64,000 bases of DNA from Ostrinia nubilalis (GCF_963855985.1 NC_087099.1:588001-652000); one strand, 5' to 3'; positions 32,833 to 46,867 are shown, counted from the stretch's first letter. Made by a program: numbers and translations. The notes: generated by a model from the letters alone, not told the origin.

Positions 32833-35045
32833 CTATTTTCTAGCAATCAACATTGGAGTGCCACTAGTCTCTAAAATAGTTATATCAGCATTTTCTTCGG
32901 TTTTATTTACAAATAGAGCCGCTATTTCATACAAACTTTTACCTTTAGTTTCAGGCAGATACTTATAAACAAGTATAAGACATACTGAACAGCTGATACC
33001 AAACATCAAAAAAGTTCCGTGAATACCAAAGTAGCTGAACATTAACAATGAAAGTTTTGCTATTGTTCTTGAAAGTACGTAATATATTACACAGCAAAAG
33101 CAAACGCAGAAATTCCTAGCCTTCATTGGTATCAACTCTCCAAAAATGGTAAGCGATAAAATCATTGGACCGCAACACACTGCCAACGAGTAGCCAATTA
33201 ACAACACTGTAATTATGTATGAGTTTTGTGGTAAAACAGCTAATTTTACAAGATATAAATATAGAGAAATCATGAATAGAAATATGACGCTAATGCTTGA
33301 ATTAACTAGTAACATGGTGCGTCTTTTAAGAAATCTTGATGTGACACAACCAATATACATGCCCACGATAGTAATACCATCTAAAATCAACACCGCCACA
33401 TAAGTTTCTGTTTGGCTGCTAGTCAATTGTCTCATTAATTCAACCGCGTAAATTGCACAAATTAATTTTCCTGAAAAGTCATACAATAAAAATACAAGAA
33501 TACTTAGTGCAAGTGGCTTACGAACTTCAGGTAGTTTCATGATCTTAAAGTACTTTTGAATCAATGATCTAATACTTTTTTTTGAAGTTTCCTTTCGTCC
33601 CCTTTGCTTTTGCATAGACAACAAATCATGCAATTCTTTTTCTGTTTCATCGGAATTTCCTTTTAACAAGCGATGAGTCAGCATACTCTCTTCATATTTA
33701 CCATGAGATGCCAACCAGTAAGGAGATTCTGGCAAAATGAACGAATTAACAAAAGCATAGGTGGAGATCACTATCCCAAGCAGCCCAATATATTTGAAGT
33801 GTGTAAATATTCCAATTGCATTTGCTATCCATATCCCCCAAAACAATGTCGCTGATTTCAGAGTATAAAAAAGTCCACGATATTTTATAGAGGAACATTC
33901 ACTTAATATCATTGGTAATATTGTCATACTCGCCGTAAGTAAGTTTCCGTACATCAACTGACTGACAAGTATGTGAACAGCATTGTAACTGAAGAACACC
34001 AAAGTAGATGCAGCAATCATGAGCATCGCAATAAAATGTAAGGCCTTCTTTCGTCCATAATAGTGTGCTGGGTAGCTCAAAATAAGAATATGTATCGGTG
34101 ATGATAAGCCATTTACGGAATCTGAAAATGAAAATATAAAATTGTTATGGATTTAAAAAGTAACAAGTTATTGAAGTGGTGAACTGAAACACAAGTCACG
34201 AAGGAAATAATAATTCAAAACAAAAATACTTGAAGTTTAATTTTGCATAGGTAAGCTATCCGGCCCATGCCGGACACTATGAATCACAAAGTGTCGAGTT
34301 GAGGAGTAGGAAAAATTACCAGACGACTAGGGGATCATCTCAGTCATGAAATAATTTTAATGAAAGGAATATCCAACCCATTTACAACGAGTTAATGAAA
34401 AAGCGCAAAACCTCAGACACGACACCCTAACTTAATTTTATTAAAACAGAATTATGTTAATACACTCGATTCTGAAAAACTAATTTCAGGTTTTGCGCTT
34501 TTTCATTAACACTTTGTATAGGCCAGGAGGTACTTACTGATCCAAGATATCATACTGTCACTCACAGCCGTAGAGTTGTCTCTGGACAAGTGGGCACGAG
34601 CCACGGTGGGGGTACCCAAAAACAACCCAGAAACGAAATAGAGACTACATAATGTAAAAAACATTTGGATCTGAAATGAAAATACTTAATTCTACAATTT
34701 CATTCTGAAATGAAAATATTATATTTTGACTGTTAAAAATATAAAATATAACTATTTAATATCTCTTTTTCACGGAAATTTGTAAATGTCATTAATTGAA
34801 TAAATACATATTTAGTCAAAGACATTGAAATTATTTACATAACCATTATTAGAAAGCAATTTACACATAATTATTTTGAAACTAATAAATTGTTAATCCG
34901 ATTTCTATTTGTATAAATAATTAGTACTCTGTTTTTAATATGCATTTCCTTCTTTAAAAATAAATCTATTCTATACCTGTCTTAAAAATGGAGTCCACAT
35001 TATTTTTCTGGGATTTTTGGCATCACTTATGAATTCTTGGTCCAT
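32833..35045 (-). CDS. Tret1-like MFS sugar transporter copy 5 (intact)
   Basis: The spliced frame on the - strand is 35045-34977, 34670-34538 and 34121-32833: 1491 nt, 496 residues. Exon 1 encodes MDQEFISDAKNPRKIMWTPF and LRQ. Exon 2 is 133 nt, two codons shorter than in the other copies, and ends ISWI with phase 1. Both introns are GT-AG (donors GTATAG and GTAAGT). Sites: YYGRKK, SIKYRGLF, PESPYWLASHGKYEES, SRFLKRRT and PETKGKSLYEIAALF. Helix 7 reads YDFSGKLICAIY, so the usual QQ and N are missing. A run of cysteines (RNFCVCFCCVIYYV) in TM10-TM11 is peculiar to this copy. Intron 2 holds a MITE. It is the most diverged of the five and its substrate is unknown. Confidence 0.92.
34383..34518. 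mobile_element. MITE in intron 2 of transporter copy 5
   Basis: GTTAATGAAAAAGCGCAAAA near the left end is mirrored by TTTTGCGCTTTTTCATTAAC at the right end, with about 70 nt between arms. It is non-coding. Confidence 0.8.
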
Positions 35046-35504
35046 TTTTTCTCAAAAACTACAGGTCCTGTGTCTTGTTTGCCGCGTTATGAACAAAAGA
35101 GCATGTTTACTAAGATGTCTCGTCTGAGATCTGGATCGACATGGTTAATTCGTTATGACATGGTCTGTTTTGTATTGTTTCAAAACAATAGTATTTTGTA
35201 TCAAATATTACAATCACGTGAAACTAGAAAAGAGGCACTGGTTTTAGGTGTAAGCAAGGATCTAAAATAGAAATACTGACTTATCGGCCTATGCCAAATT
35301 AATGAATTATTTAAATTAATGATAATTACATACAGACATTCAAAGTAGTGTATTTTACGTATGTATCACTTTCTGTATTTGTTCTTTGCTTATTCCAATT
35401 AAGCTAGCTCAGACATGAGGGTGACCTCAGTATCACCTTCTTCTTCCACAAAGAAGAATAAATATTTGTAACAAATTTTAAATAAACAACTTGAAAAATC
35501 AAAC
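35046..35504. other. Upstream region of transporter copy 5
   Basis: It is expected to contain the - strand promoter and 5' UTR. No specific core promoter element is convincing and no coding sequence is recognised. Confidence 0.35.
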
Positions 35505-35577
35505 TGCCTAGGGCGGGAATTGAACCCACGACCTTTCGCTTGCCGGGCGACTGCTTTTCCAACTGAGCCACTTAGAC
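35505..35577 (-). mobile_element. tRNA-Ala-like SINE head
   Basis: The - strand reads a degenerate cloverleaf: acceptor GTCTAAG against CCTAGGC, box A TGGCTCAGTTGG, an anticodon loop CCGGCAA (GGC would be Ala), T arm GTGGGTTCAATTCCCGC with box B. There is one acceptor mismatch and a 4-bp anticodon stem, and it runs on into GTTTGATTTTTC. It is better read as the head of a tRNA-derived SINE than as a working tRNA. Confidence 0.6.
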
Positions 35578-36274
35578 ACTGGATGAACCAATATATGAAC
35601 AACATAATACGAAATATGCAAATAGAAACCATAACCTAAGGGTATTTCAAACTTCTTGTAAGAAACACGAGGTAGAAAAGTCGTACTAAACGTAAGAACC
35701 ATATTATTGGACATAGTGTATCACCATCATTCAGTTCACTAGTACTGTTTTTTTCTTTACTGAACAAGGGTACTTTAGTTAATCGAAAAGAAAACAACGT
35801 TTATTTTACATTCAATAAGTTTATTTAATTTCAATGCTGTATCACATAGTTCATTTGACTAAAATATTGCAATTGTAAAAACAACTATTTTCACACTCTT
35901 CTTCAAACTATGTCAATGCATTTTTGTACCTAGTATACGAGTATAATATTAGTCACAGGTGAACGTTGTCTGCATAAATAATTTTTATTTCTTTATGTTT
36001 TACGAATCCAATAACATTTTGAAATACCAAGTGTTGTCGCCATTTTCAAACTCGTGTAAAAATTGCCTTGATATTTTGACATTACCCAGTTTTTAAGTAG
36101 GTGTATATAACTTTGAAAAATATGATTCTAGAAAATACCTTTGATAATTTCATCAGGAACTTTTAGTAAACTTAGTAGTAGCTCAATAGGATAGTTTTAC
36201 ACGAGTGATGACGACCACTAATGGTTGTTACTAGCCAATGATGTGTCGTAATGAAACGCTAATTAGTATATTAC
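35578..36274. other. Intergenic, nothing recognised
   Basis: AT-rich stretch with no coding frame or recognised repeat. Confidence 0.35.
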
Positions 36275-36391
36275 TGCCCGTTTTCACCATCAATCCCTAA
36301 TTTTTAAGTGACCCCCATGTAAACAAAATTCATATTATTTGTTACCATAGGGGTCACTTAAAAATTAGGGATTGATGGTGAAAACGGGCAT
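36275..36391. mobile_element. MITE (family 2, short copy)
   Basis: The ends TGCCCGTTTTCACCATCAAT and its complement flank a 117-nt hairpin. It represents the uninterrupted form of the element at 15581-16051; both share CCCTAATTTTTAAGTGACCC and its complement. Confidence 0.88.
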
Positions 36392-39300
36392 AAGTATTTT
36401 CCCTTCATTTGACAAATATTTTTTGACTGTAGGTTACATAAAACGTGATGCTAAGTAAATTGAATTTTGCATTCTATGATGTGAGTAAGCAATAAAACTA
36501 ATTGTACAATTAGGTAGCTGTAACGCAATATACACACAAATGTAAGAGACTACATTATCACGCTTTCATTACGTGCGCGTGCCTAGAAAATAATAGTGTC
36601 AGTAAATATTATTCAAACTGGACTAAATGTTTTAGGATGGATCAAAAATGGTTTTTAATTGTATGAGCTTGCTGAACCCTAAATTCCCGGTCAGCTTGTC
36701 ATGTAACTGGTGTATAGCATGACTCAGACATAAATAGGTATTCAGCCAGGTTTAATAAGAGCTCATAAATAACAATCGGTTAAATAATACATGGCTAGGT
36801 TCTAAGATGTCAATCTGTTAACTTTTGCCTGAAGTTACAACTTATTTCATGGGTTATTTGATAAGGACAGTGTCTACAAACAATCTATATTTTTTAATAT
36901 CTTATTACGGAACTAATAGTTGATAATAATGAGGGATTGTTTAATTACTAAAACCAATCCTTCAATCTTTTCCCAAAAAGAGATTACATTAATGTTTCCT
37001 CTTAGCATCGCCATGGTGCCCATGGTCTAGTTTGACTTTCTCGAACCTTAGACCTTATTGCATCATAAGTAATTTAGAGCCTAATATCAAGGACATGCCC
37101 CATGAAAATGGGAAAAAATTACCAACAATATTCGCTAGCAGCAGCTTTTATAATCAGATGGTCAGCTTGTTGAGAAGCCACTGAAAATTGTGCTGAATCC
37201 ATTTAATCCTTCAAGCTCCGCGAATCTAGACACAATCAATTGTTATGACATTAATTAATGCCGTCTGGGACTCAATCGGTTAACAGCACTATTTTTATAC
37301 AGGATGCAATGAATAGCCTAGGAATACTTGAACTATTATAATCAGTAGAAAATTCCGTTTCAGAAAATTTACTTACACCCTGCATAATATCATCATCATG
37401 ATGATGAACAGGGCGGACTCTACAAAATCGCAAAGTAATAAAAATGGACTTAAAATAATTCGTGAAATCAACACACGAATACATTAAATTTCATTATTAA
37501 ACATTTAAAAAAACTGATTGCAAACAATACACGATCTTGTAGATAAATTAATGACCCAAATCATACGGCAGAATTAAGTTCTTCATATTTTGACACAACA
37601 ATCTAACGATTTGTTACACATAAGAATATTCAAATTATTTTACTACAAAATTACAACTAATAAGGAATTAATTTATTGCATCTACGTTTCAAATTTTACT
37701 ATAATTTTCTAGAATTAACCGCTAATTTATTTAATATAATGTAAGATGTTTTAAATAGTTCGTAAAGGAAAAACAAGGAATTACTTATTTCATTGTTCAC
37801 TGGACGTTTAAATATTTCATTACGGTCGCATATTTGATAGGTAGTACTTATAAAATTATTTTAAAAAATTCTACTTTGACGCCTGTAAAAATGATGTTAA
37901 CATTATTGAGGTACATTTATTATGTTTAACAAACTTGAATGTTCACTTTACAAATCACAATATCTGCGGTCTAAAACGGAGATTAATTCCATTGATATGT
38001 AATTAAATTGTACCGGATTATGATCAAGATTTAATATGTTTCCATTGCTTTTGTAGTGAACTAAGATAACTTATCTGAAGGTTGCACAATGCTAAATATT
38101 TGATTAAGTAGGATACCTAGTTAAACCTAACTTGATCGTGAAGTTTCCAATTGTAATGTACTTTTCATGAAAGTTCTGTGGCTGTGTGCTTTAAATGTTT
38201 GTCATACGTGGATACTGGAACTCTCACTATCAAATCAGTTAGTTCATACTAGTAAAAGCCTTCCTACATCTAAAACGACCTAACATTGCTTAAAACACCA
38301 ATCTACTGAAACTATATCATACAATATACTATCATTATCATACATTTTTACACACCCTAACAAACAACTAAACTACGTGTAAGCACTTGATATTACATAT
38401 TATTTAAATATGTATTAAAATCATATCATTTGTATAAAGATTATTAAGTGTAAATTTATTATCGGTGAATAACATACATAATTATTATATTTATACAATA
38501 TATAACATCAAACAGTTTATTTGAAATATCCATAATAATATTATATTATGATTACGATATACACAAAGACTACTTTGTGTATGAAACTGTTAAAACAACA
38601 CTTTAATATTACGTTTAATGTCCAATGTCAGGTCTCACTTTATCTCTAAGTAATAATAAAATTAGTTTTATTATGTTAAATTTCAATTCTAATCACTAAC
38701 ACCAAACATAGCAAATAAATAATAGCTATATAATACACAAATGCCTCTGTAGAAATCAAACTTCAATATTAAAACTTTTGACATAATTTTAAATATACTA
38801 TTTTTAATAATTATTTACAAACGTGTGAATTACAAGAAAAACTTTCCAATTTTGTATAAATATAGACCTTTAAATTCAAGTACAAAAATTTACATTTTTG
38901 TTATTTAAACATTATTATAATGTAATAATATGGACTATATTGGTAAGTTCTTACTTTTAGATCTAATTTAATGGTACACATCAAAAATTAAAACAAAAAC
39001 CATTCATTTCTCATACAATAAATACAACGAAGTAAAGCGTCAAAATGTTCAATATTCACAGCACTTAAAAAATTGAATTTGTGCAAACATTTTTATTTCA
39101 TTGGGCTAGTTAGTAGCATTTAACAAAATATTAGTTATTTGGTTACGAACTTTTGTGCAAGTTACGAAAAAAATATTTTTTCGAGTTTAAAGAGCTGTTA
39201 AAATTTTGATGAATGGCATTAATTGGTTTGTTAAAAATCTGAAACACTTTACCTCAATATCGCTTTTTCGTTAACTGTATTCTTGAACCTTTTTCGTAAT

Positions 39301-41599
39301 GTCTGAAGTTTAAGCTAAGTTTACTCAGATTATGCCTGTTCATGCGTATTGAGGTAATGTTTAAGAATGCGGGACACTGTAAGCATGTAATACCCAACAT
39401 TCCTAGATATTTTTAAAAGACTTTAGGCAGAAAGCTTGGTACAGATAGCAGATTCTTGCGGGTATTATTTTCCCACAAAAAAGTAATTATTCCATAAAAA
39501 GCTACCAATGCCGTAATTTTACAAAAATAGCCGAATTATAATTAATAATCCATCCTTATATCACACAAAACTCCTTCTTAAGGAATTAATGAGAATTCAG
39601 TCTTGCAAGCTTTGAGACTTAGTCCTTTAAAGTATATTCCATGCATTTTGTGCTAAATTCGCATTGCTCTGTTTGCCTGTAATCAAATTAAAGAAAAACA
39701 ACGAAACTAATACATTGAATCTTTTGTACAATCACACCAGTACTCCATCAGTAGAAAAATACACTTTCATGTTTTATTTTTCTCCTAATTATATCATTAG
39801 TATTATGTGCGAATATTGTATACATACCTACTTATTTTAATTTACCTTACATTCGTAAAAAATTAATAATATTTTATGCCCACAATGTATCCAAGAAATA
39901 AAAATATCGATAGGTATATGAAAATTCTTTCGCTTTCAATGCTGCAATTTAGGTACTCAAGTAGGTGTCAGCTTATGTATTTTGCCATATAATGTTAGTT
40001 AGTAAATTATGTTCAAAAATTTGAAGAGACGCATGAAATGAGTTATGTACTTAGCCGTACAATTAATTTTAAATAAGTAGAGCGCCTGTTGCTTTTGGTT
40101 AGTGTAGGCACCATACTTTCACCTGCTAGCGTGTCATCTGGCCGAAGGCACAAGGGGACATCATGTTGCTGGCTGGCTCTACCAATGTATAATATTAATT
40201 TAAAGTAATTTTTTATTCAATATTATACTGTGAAATGTGAAATAAACGCTGTATTTGTAGACTATGTTTGTAGGCTTTATATTTCGTTACAATGAGCAGC
40301 TATGGCTATTTAACAAAATGTGATAATAGTAAGATATTTAAGTATCATCTGTATTTTTATTTCTCAGATGCAAATTCATTGACCATTTTTATAAAGTATT
40401 TATATATTATTCAACATTTGTGCATTAAGCGGCTTTCGACTTGTGCCGAATTTCACTATTATAATTATTATTACCTATAGTTCCAGCAAATCTAAATCTA
40501 ACAACTTTCGTATGTATAAATATAGGTCGTATATAAATATTAGGATGTGAATCTTTTACTTTAGATGCGAATAATGAATGTCTACTAAGACATTTAAAGT
40601 AAACTAATAGTGTGAGCGACGTTTTAATAAATTGAAACGAAAAATAGATTTCAATTTTATTATATTGTTTTTTCTAGTAATGTAGATTGAGAACTTAAAC
40701 AAGTTTAGCAATGTACGACTTGAATTTAGTGTTAGGGTGAGGATGTTTTTAACGTTACGTTTTTATACGTGATATTTTATACTAAATACAAATAAGTATT
40801 TTGTATGTGATTAAAAAGATGACAAGTACATATTTTTAATGAAATAGTACATTAGAGATGCCATAAAATCACTAAACTGTAGTATAAAAGCGTTAAACAC
40901 ATGTTTTTACGTAGGTATATCATAGAATTCAACAGTTACTAAGAAATTTCTACTAACATCGAAACAACGAAGGATTAAAATATGGAACAAAAATGAATAG
41001 TTATTCTAAAAATCACTTTGAGAGGTTGCTTTTATGCATAATTTTACTGCAATAAATATTTTTGAGGAGTATTACATTATGACAAACTTACTTTCTACGA
41101 TTTATATTTGTACTGTAGTATTGTTGGATTATTTGTGTAAATTGTTTTTTTTTTTATTTTTTTGTTTTTTTTATTTATTTACGTATACAAATTGAATCAA
41201 AAAAATTAAATAATAATTAAATCAAACCCGTATCAAATTATCGCATGGGAAAATACAAACAAAAAATTATAATTTCCTAGAAAGCTTTGTGCGCAATGTG
41301 CGTTGGCTCTTTACAGATCGCTTTACAGTATTACAATTGTGTAAAAATAAAATCTCCTTACAACACTATAACCAACTTACGTATAAAAGTACCTTACTAT
41401 TAAAAATATTCACAGGTTTACTGTCAAGTCACGAAGGTCAAAAACTTGGTTCTTGCACAAGACAACATCAAACTGTCAAACTTAAAATCATACTTTAGAA
41501 GCATACAAAGGTCGTATGTGTCGATATGCTGAGGTGCGTCGCCTGCGTCGTCGCGCGGCGGCGGAGAGTGAACCGGTCCCACGAGCGCCGGGCGCCCGT
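36392..41599. other. Long AT-rich gene desert and 3' flank of the GPCR exon
   Basis: About 5.2 kb with no supported coding frame. A GC-richer patch near 40085-40190 is followed by AATAAA near 40242 and could be the end of an unrecognised + strand transcript. The last 500 nt probably hold the - strand 3' UTR of the receptor, with several AATAAA motifs on the - strand near 41150-41180. Confidence 0.35.
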
Positions 41600-42368
41600 C
41601 TAAACGCCGGTGTGGTTGAAAATGAACGACACCGCGTTCTTGTCCATCGGCGGCGATCTCCGGGTGATCGAGGCGTGGTTGTTGTTGTTGTAGTGCCACG
41701 ACTTCCTTGTTGACGTGCTCGACGACTGCAACGCGATGGTCTCGTAGTACCGCAGTCTGCCGCAGCACTTTCGGCTCTTGATGATCGCGACGAAACCCTT
41801 CCTGTACTTCTTGTTGAAGAACGCGTACAGGATCGGATTGATGCAGGAGTTTGACGACCCCAGCCATTGGGCCAGAGGAGTGACGACTGGTAGCATGTCC
41901 TCTTCCCATTTCTGGATGGGCCCACCGAGCTTTATTCTTGCAAAGATTACGTACAGCGGACACCAAGATATTACGAAGAGAACGACAACAGCCACCAACA
42001 TTTTGACAACCTTAACTTTAGATTTTTGTTGCATTCTCTCCATTTGTGCGTCTTGCGTGTCCGTCGGAATGGATCTTCTCCAGACTTTGATCCAGATGAG
42101 GATGTAGCATAGTGAGATGAGGATCATGGGGAGAATGTAGCAAAACACGAGATTACCAATGACGAAGTATAGCACTTCGCTGATGGGGTTCGGCCAGGTG
42201 TCCAGGCAGAGTCTGACGTTGGGCTGGTCGTCGAACACCACGACGAGGTCGAAGAAGAACACCCAGGGCGTGGTGACGAGAATGGCGAAGATCCAGATGA
42301 AGACGATCATGAGCCTGGCGCGGCGCTTGGTGATTTGACACTTCAGCGGCCACCAGATGGCAAGGAAT
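41600..42368 (-). CDS. Class A neuropeptide GPCR, terminal exon (TM4 to C terminus)
   Basis: The exon starts at 42368 after an AG acceptor (TTGTTTCAG|ATTCC) and runs to the stop at 41600. The split first codon plus [18 protein letters not shown] fits the residues after the DR(Y/F) motif and intracellular loop 2. TM4 ends at [12 protein letters not shown]2 carries the disulfide-type Cys in [12 protein letters not shown]5 has a central Pro ([10 protein letters not shown]), TM6 has SWCPLY (the usual W-x-P position reads WCP), and TM7 has NSCINPILY (NPxxY). Helix 8 has a CC pair for possible palmitoylation. About 255 residues are encoded here. TM1-TM3 must be in upstream exons at higher coordinates, which I could not find. 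From memory it most resembles insect trissin- or allatotropin-type receptors, but the ligand is not established. Confidence 0.92.
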
Positions 42369-45300
42369 CTGAAACAATGAAAATGGACACATTGAATACT
42401 ATTATTATGAATATCTATTTAAATCCTCAAGAGCAAGATTCCGTCCTGTAATTTTATTTCTAAACATGTTGTTTAAGTCGTACAAACAGTTTTTATAAAT
42501 AAAACATTAATTTACGGTTACAAGAACTTCCTTGCTGGAAGTCTTCAGTCTTCTGCTTGTTTAAAGTTCGACGTAAAAAGTTTAGCTTAAAGCTCTGTCT
42601 TAAGACGTTTCCGGAAATAATGGCGGATATTGTTCGGAGGCGGACGCAGCGGCGCGGCGGGGAGTTATCCAGTCTGGTGGCTTGATGAGCCGTCTGGGAA
42701 AACAACAGGATCTGTGTCTAATTGGGATTGGCAGTTCGTTTCCTAAACTTTTGTAAATATTGATTTTTAAATAATATAAGCCATTTTGCCGTTAATAAAA
42801 AAATATTAACGGTCCTATTAATTTCTTCAGTAAAGAAAGCTAAATATTATTATACCTAATTACTAAATATTATCTACGTTACGCATCCGAACTTCATATC
42901 TACTTGATGAAATAATTATAAGTCAAAGTAATTTTAGTACGACTCAGCTACGGAAGTCAAGTAGGTACCAGAAGCGTACATGTTTATGTGCCCATTGAAG
43001 TATTTACGGAAGTAATTGTGCACATTGCTAAACGCGAGGTATGTGATAAATTATACACTTGAAACTAATTTGTATTCATAAAATATTGGAAGGAAACGAA
43101 GATGGCAATGTTAGATCTTCGGATATCTTCCGATCGAATAATTTCCGTTCAGCTTCCGATTTAAAGTTGATATTTTAAATATTTGCCTCTTGATTTCATT
43201 TCGTACCTACGAATACCTAGGTAATATTATTAAAATTTATAAAGACACTAATATTTAAGGTAATAAATGCAGTTTGGTATTTTTTTCTTGTTACTGAGTT
43301 ATTAAATTAAAACAACTGACTTCTTATGTAATAAAAAAAAAAGAAAAACTGAAGTGACTGGGAATCAACGGCGAGATTTGCTTCGCTACATCATCAATAT
43401 CATCACCAAAATAGTGAAGGACCTCGCTGTCCATAACAAGAGGTACAATTACTGCCTTGAGATGTCACCGAGCGCGTGTTACAAGATATTAGAGACTTTT
43501 CCAGCGATAGCATTGACAAGGTTAACACCCAATCTTATGGTTAGGCTGTTTTGCGTCGAAGCCGTGGCTCAGATGCAAGCTGTATAGAAATATTTTATTT
43601 TTATTGCATCATCAGAAGGAAATTAGATATTATGATTTTCTTGAAGGTAAAACCAATTTCATATTCTACGAGTAGGTACTATAGCGTTGTTTATAACAAC
43701 AGTTACAACACTACTGGTTGTCTACCGAAAACTAAAATTTCGGTAATAATATGGTTTTGTATAATCTACATAAACAAATGAATATTATTCTTAATTTCCT
43801 TTGACAGAGTACAGTTTTGGTGTGTTTAGAAATTGTAGATGTTACAACTTTATTGATCACCGCCTGCCGATACGAAGATCGGGCCAACGCACTGCAAGTA
43901 ATGCAATGAGATGCTTATTCGGTATGCGAGATCAGACAGGGTGAACATCGCTCTATTAGGGCCATGTGCACACAGCTTTACAACACTGACGACTCTAGAA
44001 GATGTGACTAAGTTTTCGCTACCGTTCAAAAAAAGATCACTGTGAAATTCGATGTGCATCTTCCAATGGTAATCAATCACTGTGGCATGAGACGATTGAA
44101 CTGTACTACATACTGGTAATATTAGTTAGTTTATTTTTTTGTTAAGACCATACGTACTTGTAGTCTCAATTATTGTTCATTCATAAAAGGTTATCTATAT
44201 TGATAGTAAGTGTGTAGGATGTAGTATTAGGTGTTATCGTTTCCAATCAAAAAGTTATTAACAACATGCTGGTTATGCAGTGCGGTGTGCAAGGAGCTTT
44301 ACCGTTGAATATTTATATGAATACGTCGCGTCTAAATCTCATTATTCAGAATAACTGATTGGGTTTGAATGTAAGTCGTACACTGTCCTATTGAAAAACT
44401 GATGTGTTCTAAATGAGCAAACTTTACCCCAAAACAACACGTTATATCAAATTAAACTCTACTATTTTATCATTTTTAAGAACGCTGTCGTGGAAAGTTT
44501 AGTTTGTTTACTTTAGAATTAATGATAGATGTGATACTATAATAATACTAAATAGTGTTGTTTATTTGTAAAAGCTCATCAACACGTGTACGTAAACAAC
44601 TATAGGCACCTAAATATTCCTATAGAATTGGAATAATTACATTATTTTATACCTCTATTTTCAACAGATCGAAACAGTTTTACAATAATAAGTAACTTAG
44701 TGTCATATTGTATTTGTAAAATTTTACTTTTTGAGTCAGAAGATTGATTAAATCTCACAAAGCATTTTTCCCTGTTTCGTCAATAAAAACTACTTAACGT
44801 ATTATGTTACGGAGGTTTTATTTTTGTCTGACGACTGCTAAAATATTCCGCCGGCAGCATTTTGAGGCTGAATCGCATATTTTTGGATAAAATAAATAAC
44901 GCCCCGTCCAATTAAAGTAAGACAGATGGTGGCTGCTTTGTCGCGGAGGCGATGCATCAGCGTTAAATTGCACATCTCGCTCGTCTCATGCAGACGCAGC
45001 CTCGGCCCAAAAACTTTCAAGATGCATCTGTCAAAATTAGTGCTGTTCCTTTACAGCTATCTATGAATATCGATATGATTTCCTAAATTTTAAACATTGT
45101 TATCAAAGGGACCGACGAAATAGGTTTTTTTTAATCATAAATTCCCAATCATTGAAGGAGTTATGCGTTTATTCATCTTAATAATGGTCATCATAAGGGA
45201 CATTAAAATAAATCAACTGCTTAAGTATAATTACCTACATCCAATCAATTTGTTTCTTAAAAGTAGTTTGATTTAACTCTTTGTCACGAACAGTATTATA

Positions 45301-46526
45301 ATCTCAATTGTAAACTCTATCGATAGTACAGCATCACTTAATCAAAACAGAAATAACGAGCACTCAATTGCATTGACATTTAACATCGGGGTACATGCAT
45401 AATTCTGCAATCACCCTCCTGCCCTTTAGAACGCATCTCTTATTTTTGAAACCACATTTAATTTCTCATATTTCATTACTCAATAAAATAAATGCAGCAC
45501 TTTGTTATTGAAGTCTGCCCCAATTTATAAGTAAGTGTTGACAATTATTTACAATTATTCATGAAACCTATAATTTTTACTCATTTAGTGATAAAGATAA
45601 AAATTCGGGCTTTCATCGCCTTGTTTTTGAATGTAGAGTCGTGTTTATAATGGAAATTTTACTATAATATTTTGTTAACTGATCTTTTCTTTGCTTAGTC
45701 AAAATTGGCTTTTAGGGAATTTTCCAATGTCCACAGACTCGATCCCTCTATTTTAATTTATACATAAAATTAAATAGTTGTGTTCGAAGAATCTACAGTC
45801 ATTTAAGATAACGTTTGATTTCTATAAACAAAATAAGCCCGAGAAAGCTTCAAGTAAAAAAGTATTATACGAGTCACGGACATAGCCTTGTAAAAAATTA
45901 AAAGGAAAACGTTGATTACGTATCTTTGTATCTTGTTCTAGACAGGAAAACTCTTGTCATGTACTTCCAGGATGAACGCGTCCCAACGTTTGTTGCCGGC
46001 GCCACTTTCTGTCAGCTGACATTGACATAAAACAAAATGGCGTAATTACATGATTATAGTTGTAAAACACAACTGTCAACCTTAGCCACTGTATCCGATC
46101 TATATATTACAGTCCTTTATTTTATTACGCGTAAGGTTTAGATTTAAAGAGCAGGTCGTGTTTGTATGCGGTGCCGATGTGTCATTATTTGCAACGTTAT
46201 TTGTTGTGGCATGCGAACTGGCCGCGCTAATCGATCTCTGAGGCCGTCTTGTGGAGCACTTTAAATTATTTCAGACAGCTCATGTAATTTGAGTGACAGT
46301 TTACCCACATCGCTCCAAAAGTGGAATAATGATGTTGACATAGATCTACTTAAAGATATTATAGCAGAGTTATAAAAGAACTTGTCAAAACATTTTTCAA
46401 GATAAAGTTATTTTGATTAACTTTTTATTTTCAAAAAGTTTTGTTTGCTAGTAGTATCATTGTTATTACTCGTATCTCTATAATCTGTTAGGTAAATTCT
46501 ATTTAATGTAAAGTTAGATTAGGGAT
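42369..46526. other. Probable receptor intron / upstream noncoding DNA
   Basis: No TM1-TM3 exon is recognisable on the - strand. GC-richer blocks at 42590-42700 and 44835-45020 stand out from AT-rich surroundings and could be regulatory or 5' UTR sequence. The short frame at 43354-43587 has no recognised motif. Confidence 0.35.
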
Positions 46527-46867
46527 CCGTTACAAATGGGTCCATATTCGGTTGCATAAAAAATATTGTCATAATTTAAGAGTGCATAAAGTTTTTTGGC
46601 ATACTCATCATTTCGCATAACGTTCATACAGAATAAATGATAAGGCATAAATTTTTTTGCCATAACCACTTTTATTATAATAATATTTTAGTACATATTT
46701 TTTCTGTATTCTTGTTTTTTTAATAACGATTTCTAGGCATAACATTTATTGGCATCTAAACCAATTCCATAAATATTACTATTCATAATATACAAAATAC
46801 CATAATGTTAACAAATATGAAATATAAAAATGTTATACATATAAAATATAAGTTAACAAAATATAAA

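Noticed and set aside
35505..35577. Functional tRNA-Ala gene
   Set aside because: An acceptor mismatch, a short anticodon stem and continuation into a non-tRNA tail favour a SINE head.
41424..42392. Additional - and + strand frames overlapping the GPCR exon
   Set aside because: They are other frames of the receptor exon; only one frame shows TM4-TM7 and NPxxY.
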